A DNA stretch of 5,461 nucleotides, from positions 1-5,461 of the forward strand of contig JAKBCQ010000246.1 of assembly GCA_021807585.1 (NCBI GenBank), in the 5' to 3' direction. The position numbers and the translations under genes are program-made. The notes beneath the pieces are model-generated. The model saw nothing but the letters and a program-made list of their open reading frames with translations, made no database searches and was not told the origin of the DNA. Positions 1-4,436 of this stretch are shown piece by piece. Positions within the stretch are counted from its first letter, which is position 1. Every line of letters begins with the position of its first letter. The stretch is from Planctomycetota bacterium. GTDB lineage: Bacteria; Planctomycetota; Planctomycetia; Isosphaerales; Isosphaeraceae.

Positions 1-668
1 AGGAGCATCTGGTAAAACGACGACTCTTGCAAAAGATTCATCGACGAAAGCCTCCTCATCAGGTCCTCGATCTGTTCGCGTTCGATTCGTAACCCCGCCA
101 TGAGCAGAGACGCCACCATAATTGTACTGGCCGTCGACGAATCCGTCTCGTGAATCATACGTTCGTCGATTCGACGTAAGACGGTCGGGACTGCTTCGTC
201 GGGAATGTTCGCCAAGGCGGCCATCGGCAGAATCGCCGGCGATCCCTTCAAAATGGCCTCGGCGTCGAGCTTCCACAACCGGATGACGGGATAACGAAAA
301 AACGTCACCACGCCGAACCCCTTGACTCTTCGTACGTATCTCCCGGTGAATTTTCTGGAATCGGCCGATGGGCGAAGCAGCGTTAAGATGCTCAACACGG
401 GTAACTTGCCGGCATCCGCAATCAACACGTTCGAGCGAAACATCCGCCGGATCGTCTTCTTTCCCCGCGTGGATTGGTTCTCGATGTGAATCAATCGCGG
501 CTCGGGTCCGTCGATCTTGAACACCTTGTCGACGTCCGATTTCACCGTCGAAACCTCGGTATTGACGGAGGTCACGGGTCCGTCGGGATCGATCCCCAAG
601 AACACCAACCAAGCGACGGGATCATAATCCATCAGCGTTTTCATCGTGATGTCGAACGGCTTGTGCAT
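1..668 (-). CDS. Rpn/PDDEXK_2-family nuclease-like protein, C-terminus outside the window
   Basis: Reading the minus strand from an ATG at 668 gives 222 uninterrupted codons that run off the left edge. The protein begins MHKPFDITMKTLMDYDP. It has the layout I recall for the Rpn-like PD-(D/E)XK (PDDEXK_2, 'putative transposase/recombination-promoting nuclease') family: an acidic residue in SDVDKVFKI (D45/D47), then E63-x-Q65 in LIHIENQS as the likely metal-binding ExQ version of the core. After these come RRMFRSN (74-80), LSILTLLRPSADS (92-104), a hydrophobic-aromatic stretch FFRYPVIRLW (123-132) and LLQESSFYQML near the end. Members are usually close to 300 residues, so roughly the last quarter is missing. 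Family members are thought to nick or cut DNA and promote recombination; activity here is inferred only. The start fits the family N-terminus, but no good Shine-Dalgarno precedes it. Such genes occur in many copies in planctomycetes and are often mobile or decaying, though no break is seen here. Confidence 0.8.
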   Translation of the reverse strand, partial: MHKPFDITMKTLMDYDPVAWLVFLGIDPDGPVTSVNTEVSTVKSDVDKVFKIDGPEPRLIHIENQSTRGKKTIRRMFRSNVLIADAGKLPVLSILTLLRPSADSRKFTGRYVRRVKGFGVVTFFRYPVIRLWKLDAEAILKGSPAILPMAALANIPDEAVPTVLRRIDERMIHETDSSTASTIMVASLLMAGLRIEREQIEDLMRRLSSMNLLQESSFYQML

Positions 669-741
669 ATTCGATTCCAGAAACGTTGTAACTCGATCGA
701 AGGAATGTCTGAATATCAATCCTACCACGTGTTCGACCTGT

Positions 742-755
742 CCGATCGCGATCGG
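742..755. repeat. Perfect 14-bp palindrome CCGATCGCGATCGG
   Basis: The sequence equals its own reverse complement over all 14 bases and lies in the divergent intergenic region, 74 bp before the nuclease-like start and 243 bp before the sigma factor start. It could be an operator for a dimeric regulator. Because the GATCG word is very common throughout this window, it could also be a chance product of base composition. Confidence 0.4.
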
Positions 756-800
756 GCTTGCCGCGTGGTTTTGGAGTCGTTGAGAGGGTTTGATTTCTTT

Positions 801-831
801 GGGGGGTGTGGGGTTCGAGGGTCGACTTGGG
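801..831 (+). other. Canonical G-quadruplex motif
   Basis: Four G-tracts (801-806, 810-813, 819-821, 829-831) are separated by loops of 3, 5 and 7 bases. This meets the standard G3+N1-7 pattern on the plus strand. It lies about 64 bp upstream of the candidate promoter for the sigma factor gene. Whether it folds in vivo or affects transcription is unknown. Confidence 0.5.
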
Positions 832-894
832 CGCCGATTCGTGACGTTTCACGGTGGTATCATGAAAACATTGCGCCCGCGTGGCTGTCGCGGG

Positions 895-922
895 TTGACT
901 CGGCCCGGCGACTTCATAAACT
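895..922 (+). promoter_or_regulatory. Candidate sigma70-type promoter for the sigma factor operon
   Basis: TTGACT at 895-900 matches the -35 consensus in five of six positions. A 16-bp spacer is followed by TAAACT at 917-922, which matches TATAAT in four of six positions. Transcription would start near 929-930 and leave a leader of roughly 70 nt before the ATG at 999. Planctomycete promoters are poorly defined, so this is only a consensus match; no ECF-type autoregulatory promoter with correct spacing was found nearby. Confidence 0.35.
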
Positions 923-998
923 AGGTAAGAATGATTTTCGAACTTTCGTGCGCTCTCCGAAATAACCGAACCCTTCGCCTCCGCGAAACGTAACGCTT

Positions 999-1625
999 AT
1001 GAAGGGCCTCACGTTGGCCAACGACCTCGACGCCCAAACCGACGAGGAGTTGTTGACCCGATATCGCGACACGGGCGGCCCCGAAAACTTCGAGGCGTTG
1101 GTGCATCGCTACGAACGCGAATTGTACCGTTACCTCGTTCGTTACGTGGGCGATCGAACGCTCGCGGATGACGTCTTCCAAAACACTTTTTTACAAGTTC
1201 ATTTGAAGCGGGGTCTTTACGAGGACGGTCGACCGGTTCGTCCGTGGCTTTATGCGATCGCGACGCATCAGGCGGTCGACGCCTTGCGGAAGATCGGTCG
1301 GCATCCCACGGTTAGCCTGGACAATCGCGTCGCCTCGGGGGATTCGAGCCCGGCGGCGCTGGTCGACATGTTGGTCGGCGACGATCCCGGCCCGCTCGCT
1401 CGGTTACGCGAGGACGAGCGACGCGATTGGGTTCGCCAGGCGATCGAGCGATTGCCCGAAACCCTCAAGCAAACGTTGATTCTCGCGTATTATCAGGATC
1501 TCAAATATCGCGAGATATCCGAGATCCTTGAGATTCCCGTGGGCACGGTTAAATCCAGGTTGCACGCCGCTCTCGCCAAGCTTCAGGAGATGGCGCGAAC
1601 GGCGAATATCGATGAAAACGGTTGA
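999..1625 (+). CDS. ECF-type (extracytoplasmic function) RNA polymerase sigma factor
   Basis: A 208-residue protein of typical ECF length. Residues about 33-100 form sigma region 2: LVHRYERELYRYLVRYVGD is the first helix pair, LADDVFQNTFLQVH (56-68) is the conserved region 2.2 that contacts the beta' clamp, and RPWLYAIATHQAVDALRK (81-98) matches the region 2.3/2.4 segment that melts and reads the -10. A polar linker (about 105-140) follows. Region 4 spans about 143-198, with the helix-turn-helix LKYREISEILEIPVGTVKSRLHA (168-190) reading the -35. No regions 1 or 3 and no C-terminal extension are present. The ATG at 999 lacks a Shine-Dalgarno; TTG at codon 6 is a weaker alternative, but everything conserved lies downstream of both. 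The next gene starts 5 bp after the stop and encodes an anti-sigma-like membrane protein, so this sigma factor is probably held inactive at the membrane. The regulon is not visible from the sequence. Confidence 0.95.
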   Translation: MKGLTLANDLDAQTDEELLTRYRDTGGPENFEALVHRYERELYRYLVRYVGDRTLADDVFQNTFLQVHLKRGLYEDGRPVRPWLYAIATHQAVDALRKIGRHPTVSLDNRVASGDSSPAALVDMLVGDDPGPLARLREDERRDWVRQAIERLPETLKQTLILAYYQDLKYREISEILEIPVGTVKSRLHAALAKLQEMARTANIDENG

Positions 1626-1630
1626 TCGCT

Positions 1631-2611
1631 ATGAACGCTACCGAATTGCTCGATCACGCACTGGGGCGCCTTGAGGGCGCCGAACGCGAACGGATCGAGG
1701 AGCTTGCCGCCTCCGACTCCACGGTCGCAACCAAGCTCGAACTCGTGCGACGAAGGATCGATTGGTTGCTCGACGACGACGTCGACGATTCCCTCCTTCC
1801 TCCCAGGGATTTAACGGCGCGCACCCTCGCTCGGGTCGCCGACGCCAAATCGCGGTGGTCGATTCAAGAATTCGTTCCCGTACGCGTCCCGTTTCGCTGG
1901 GCCGACGTCGCGGTCGCCGCGACGATCCTGGTCGCCGGAGTCATGACGCTCATCCCCCCCCTCCATCACAGTAAAACACGCATGGATCAGGCCGCGTGCG
2001 CGCTCAACCTGAGGCAGTTGGGGGTTTCGCTCGCGCAATACGTCACCTCGCATCGGTCGTTTCCCTACCCCGATCCCGAGGGGCCCGCTCCCTACGCCGG
2101 CGCGACGACTCTCATGCTCAAAGAAGCGGGACATCTTTCGGATGAAAGTGTGCTCGATTGTCCATCAAATGGACGACGCGACCAACGCGATACCCCCCGG
2201 GTCCCGGCGCTCGATCTCGAAACGATGTGTCGACGAGAGGCCGCCAACCCGCTATCAATGCGTCATATGTTTTGCAGTGATTACGCTTTCTCGTTGGGAT
2301 ATCGAACCGCTCCCCAGGATTCGCCGCGGCCGATCCCCGCGCTCTTGACCCAGCGCGTCCCCGTGATCGCCGATATCCCCGCGCACGACGAATCGAAGCA
2401 CACCATCCTTGAAGGAAACAGCCCCAATCATCACTTCCGCGGCCAAAATGTTTTATACACCGACGGCCACGTCGGTTGGCTGCACGATCGCCGGGTCTTC
2501 GGCATCGGCGACGACGACGTCTTCATGAACGCGGCGCGACGAGCCGAGCCCGGCCTTCACGCTCGAGACGCCGTCCTCGTTCCCGGCTGCTTCCGCATCG
2601 ACGGCAAATAA
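1631..2611 (+). CDS. Putative membrane anti-sigma factor with an extracytoplasmic H-X9-DG (DUF1559-like) domain
   Basis: 326 residues from the ATG at 1631. Residues 1-85 are charged and helical (NATELLDHALGRLEGAERE, then an acidic DDDVDD patch), resembling the cytoplasmic part of anti-sigma factors but lacking the zinc-binding HxxxCxxC motif. One transmembrane helix follows at about 91-111 (ADVAVAATILVAGVMTLIPP). The outside part opens with ACALNLRQLGVSLAQYVTSH (122-141), matching the CxxNLRQxGxAxxxY helix of planctomycete pseudopilin-like DUF1559 proteins, and includes H268-X9-D278-G279 (HFRGQNVLYTDG), the prepilin-associated H-X9-DG signature. Cysteines at 123, 177, 200, 215 and 320 could form disulfides. 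No GFTLIELLVV-type cleavage signal exists, so it is not an ordinary pilin. An in-frame TTG at 1622, overlapping the sigma stop codon, would add three residues. The tight coupling to the sigma gene supports a regulator role; sensing by the C-terminal domain is inferred. Confidence 0.75.
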   Translation: MNATELLDHALGRLEGAERERIEELAASDSTVATKLELVRRRIDWLLDDDVDDSLLPPRDLTARTLARVADAKSRWSIQEFVPVRVPFRWADVAVAATILVAGVMTLIPPLHHSKTRMDQAACALNLRQLGVSLAQYVTSHRSFPYPDPEGPAPYAGATTLMLKEAGHLSDESVLDCPSNGRRDQRDTPRVPALDLETMCRREAANPLSMRHMFCSDYAFSLGYRTAPQDSPRPIPALLTQRVPVIADIPAHDESKHTILEGNSPNHHFRGQNVLYTDGHVGWLHDRRVFGIGDDDVFMNAARRAEPGLHARDAVLVPGCFRIDGK

Positions 2612-2660
2612 ATTGTTCACACCACGATCCGATCGCCTCGTTCTCGTCAAACCAAAATAC

Positions 2661-2694
2661 AAGGCTCGGAGACGACCTTTCGCCTCCGAGCCTT
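2661..2694. terminator. Bidirectional hairpin terminator between convergent genes
   Basis: AAGGCTCGGAG (2661-2671) and CTCCGAGCCTT (2684-2694) form a perfect 11-bp stem with a 12-nt loop. It lies 49 bp after the anti-sigma stop and 33 bp after the esterase stop, which converge on it. On the minus strand the stem is followed by GTATTTTGGTTT, a moderately U-rich tail, so it best fits termination of the esterase transcript; the plus-strand tail is less U-rich but may still work. Confidence 0.75.
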
Positions 2695-2727
2695 CGTTCG
2701 TTAAAACGTCAAAACACCTTCAATCGA

Positions 2728-3918
2728 TTACTGGAACAACCGGGGCGTCAGATCGCGCAAGTAATGACGCCAGTTGATCCACGTGTGACCCCCGCCGCTG
2801 ATCTTCATCTCGTGCTTGATCTTGTGTTTGTCAAAAAGCTCGGCCAACGATTTCGATCCCGCGAGCGCGAAATCGGCGTCGCCGACGCTGATCGAAAGAA
2901 GCTTTACCGTCTTGTTCACATCTTCAGCCTTTGCCAGGAACTCGGAGTTCCGTTTCTCCCATTCCGCCGGATCGCCGCCGAATAAACCCGCGCTCCAGAT
3001 CGCCACATAAGCGAATTGATCGGGGTGAGTTGTAAGCAAGCGTAGCGTTTGACCGCCCCCCATCGAAAGCCCCGCGATCGCTCGGTTCTCAACCCCTTTT
3101 TTCACGCGGTAGTGCTTCTCGACGAAGGGGACGATCTCCTTGAGCAGCTCGTCCGAAAACCGATTCTGAAGCGCCTCCATCCGGCCGCGAAACTCGGGTG
3201 ATCGGCGTTGCTCGGGGGTCGTGTTCGCGAATTCCGCAGGCGGCGGAAGGCTCCCGTTGGGGTTCACGATCACGAACGGAACCGCTTTCCGCTCGGCGAG
3301 AAGATTGTCGACGATGAACCCCGCGCGACCGATCGTGCTCCAGCCCGAATCGTCGTCCCCCGCGCCGTGCAGCAAATACAACACCGGATACGTATCCGAG
3401 CTTTCGTCATAACCCGGAGGAGTGTAAACATGGATACGTCTTAAAGTGTTGAGCGTTCCCGAGCGATACCACGCCGACCGGATCTCGCCGTGGGGAACGT
3501 CTTTCGTCGTCTCGAACTCGGCGGTTTCGCCGGGTACGAGGAACATGCTGTCGAGCGACGAGATTCCCTGTTTAATCAACGGATTTTTGGGATCGACCGT
3601 GCGTACTCCGTCGACGTTGAACGTGTAGCTGTAAAAATCGGCGTCGAGCGGACCGACCGTGAGCGACCAAACACCCTTCTCGTCTTTCGTCATCGCTCCC
3701 CCCTGGCCGAAATCCCCTCCCACCGTCACCCGGCTCGCCTTGGGAGCGTAAATCCGAAACGTCACCTTGCGGTCGGCGCCGACCTCGGTCGATTTGAGCG
3801 TGTCGTTGGGCGTGGGCTCGCGCCGAGGCGGTTGTGCCGGCGCCGACGACGTCGCGATCGCGGAGACAAATAAACACGCGAATGCGATCCATAACCGATA
3901 CGCCTTCGTCGAAATCAT
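2728..3918 (-). CDS. Secreted esterase, Fes/esterase D (CE1-like) family, with N-terminal E-set domain
   Basis: 396 residues from the ATG at 3918. Residues 1-29 are a signal peptide (MISTKAYRLW, a hydrophobic core, then SAPAQ). Residues about 48-118 form an Ig-like E-set/CBM48-type domain (TFRIYAPKASRVTVGGDF, WSLTVGPLDADFYSYTFNVDG), common ahead of feruloyl/acetyl xylan esterases. The alpha/beta-hydrolase fold follows: RIHVYTPPGY (161-170), YPVLYLLHGAGDDDSGW (177-193, oxyanion region), nucleophile elbow GLSMGG with Ser285, probable acid Asp347 or Asp349 in SVGDADF, and His378 in GGGHTW. The catalytic triad thus looks complete. The likely role is hydrolysis of ester bonds on polysaccharide side chains or similar substrates outside the cytoplasm; the exact substrate cannot be told. 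An ATG at 4017 would add 33 residues before the signal peptide and is rejected, since a GGAG ribosome binding site sits 8 nt before 3918. The gene stands alone and converges with the anti-sigma gene. Confidence 0.9.
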   Translation of the reverse strand: MISTKAYRLWIAFACLFVSAIATSSAPAQPPRREPTPNDTLKSTEVGADRKVTFRIYAPKASRVTVGGDFGQGGAMTKDEKGVWSLTVGPLDADFYSYTFNVDGVRTVDPKNPLIKQGISSLDSMFLVPGETAEFETTKDVPHGEIRSAWYRSGTLNTLRRIHVYTPPGYDESSDTYPVLYLLHGAGDDDSGWSTIGRAGFIVDNLLAERKAVPFVIVNPNGSLPPPAEFANTTPEQRRSPEFRGRMEALQNRFSDELLKEIVPFVEKHYRVKKGVENRAIAGLSMGGGQTLRLLTTHPDQFAYVAIWSAGLFGGDPAEWEKRNSEFLAKAEDVNKTVKLLSISVGDADFALAGSKSLAELFDKHKIKHEMKISGGGHTWINWRHYLRDLTPRLFQ

Positions 3919-3926
3919 CGTGGAAT

Positions 3927-3930
3927 CTCC
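3927..3930 (-). promoter_or_regulatory. Shine-Dalgarno GGAG that sets the esterase start
   Basis: On the minus strand GGAG lies 8 nt before the ATG at 3918. It supports the start that puts the signal peptide at the N-terminus, over the longer frame opening at 4017. Confidence 0.7.
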
Positions 3931-3936
3931 AGGTTG

Positions 3937-3968
3937 GAACGTTCGATCGAACCGAAAACGGTTTTCGG
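3937..3968. promoter_or_regulatory. Cluster of three touching palindromes, operator-like, before the esterase gene
   Basis: GAACGTTC (3937-3944), GTTCGATCGAAC (3941-3952) and CCGAAAAC-G-GTTTTCGG (3952-3968) are each perfect inverted repeats and overlap or share a base with their neighbours. The cluster lies 18 to 50 bp upstream of the esterase ATG, where a bound repressor could block transcription or early elongation. The 17-bp member, with A/T flanks around a CG-rich centre, is reminiscent of sites used by dimeric helix-turn-helix repressors; no specific regulator can be named. Confidence 0.45.
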
Positions 3969-4168
3969 ATACGTTGAACTCGAAAGGAAAGAGCGCGGTC
4001 GTCCCGATCGCTACCAAATTTCATCGCACGCAATCCCCCGCGAGCGATTCTTGAATCGATCGTAGCGAAGACGACGCGGCACGCCCCTTCAGGCAATAGC
4101 GTCGAGTGGGTTGCAATCGGCCCGGCGATTCGTCGCGAACGTCGAACCTCGACCGATCATCGATCCTC

Positions 4169-4321
4169 TCAGACCGTGATTCGAGAATTGCCGTCGAGAT
4201 TGGAACCGCTCGAAGGCTGAAACTCGATCGTGTTTTCTCCGCCGCCTCGCGAGACGAACGGCGAATCACCCCGCCATTTTTGGAAATGATCGCCGCTAAA
4301 TTGACCCGATGAATCGCTCAT
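4169..4321 (-). CDS. Candidate small protein of 50 residues (doubtful)
   Basis: A minus-strand ORF starting MSDSSGQFSGDHFQKWRGD and ending LDGNSRITV before a TGA. It is hydrophilic and rich in Gly, Ser and Asp, with no signal peptide, membrane segment or cysteine. A GAGG sequence 5 nt before the ATG (4327-4330) is a better ribosome binding site than several of the firm genes here have. Against it, third codon positions are only moderately G/C (29 of 50 by my count), unlike the strong bias of the neighbours, and its 5' end coincides with the promoter candidate on the other strand. I do not recognise a family. It could equally be chance. If real, it would be read in the same direction as the esterase, with about 250 bp between them. 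Confidence 0.25.
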   Translation of the reverse strand: MSDSSGQFSGDHFQKWRGDSPFVSRGGGENTIEFQPSSGSNLDGNSRITV

Positions 4322-4329
4322 GATAACCT
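4301..4329 (+). promoter_or_regulatory. Candidate promoter for the secreted unknown protein
   Basis: TTGACC (4301-4306) matches the -35 consensus in five of six positions. A 17-bp spacer leads to TAACCT (4324-4329), a weak -10 that is preceded by TGA and so carries the TGn extended -10 element. The start would be near 4336, leaving a leader of about 100 nt before the ATG at 4437. Confidence 0.35.
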
Positions 4330-4424
4330 CGTTGGACGACTTATTCGATGTGACACTTCGTTTCGATTCCACGACGACGCCCACGATTGCGCCGCGCGAG
4401 GATCGACGATCTCCGATCCCTTGC

Positions 4425-4430
4425 GAGAGG
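4425..4430 (+). promoter_or_regulatory. Shine-Dalgarno GAGAGG that sets the start at 4437
   Basis: GAGAGG ends 6 nt before the ATG at 4437, ideal spacing. It picks this frame over two long competing frames that cover the same DNA, one on each strand. Confidence 0.65.
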
Positions 4431-4436
4431 TTCACC

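Larger units (their letters stand above)
669..998. other. 330-bp intergenic region upstream of the sigma factor operon
   Basis: No frame in this stretch looks like a convincing full gene. It separates the minus-strand nuclease-like gene from the plus-strand sigma factor gene and so must serve as the 5' region of both. Visible contents are a 36-bp spacer to an ATG at 705 whose first codons read MSEYQSYHVFDLSDRD, a perfect 14-bp palindrome (742-755), a run of G-tracts (801-831) and a sigma70-like promoter candidate (895-922). A frame that stays open from 474 to 965 crosses the region, but its first half is antisense to the nuclease-like gene, and its second half gives a Trp/Arg-rich translation without recognisable domains. 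Confidence 0.6.
3919..4436. other. 518-bp divergent intergenic region
   Basis: This lies between the minus-strand esterase and the plus-strand secreted protein and must hold promoters for both. It contains the esterase ribosome binding site and palindrome cluster on the left, an imperfect inverted repeat CGATTC-TT-GAATCG at 4045-4058, a doubtful 50-codon minus-strand ORF at 4169-4321, and a promoter candidate at 4301-4329 for the right-hand gene. No tRNA, terminator or insertion-element ends were seen. Confidence 0.6.

Noticed and set aside
939..960. ECF-type autoregulatory promoter: CGAACTTT resembles an ECF -35 box
   Set aside because: The only nearby -10-like sequence (TCCGA at 956-960) is about 10 bp away instead of the usual 15-17 bp.
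474..965. A 163-codon plus-strand frame
   Set aside because: Its first half is antisense to the nuclease-like gene. Only the segment from the ATG at 705 has any resemblance to a known family, and that is reported separately as a possible remnant.
1631..1890. Zinc-binding anti-sigma (ZAS) domain in the membrane protein
   Set aside because: The N-terminal 85 residues contain no cysteine at all, so the HxxxCxxC motif is absent.
3919..4017. N-terminal extension of the esterase from an ATG at 4017
   Set aside because: It would place 33 residues in front of a clear signal peptide and ignore the GGAG ribosome binding site before 3918.
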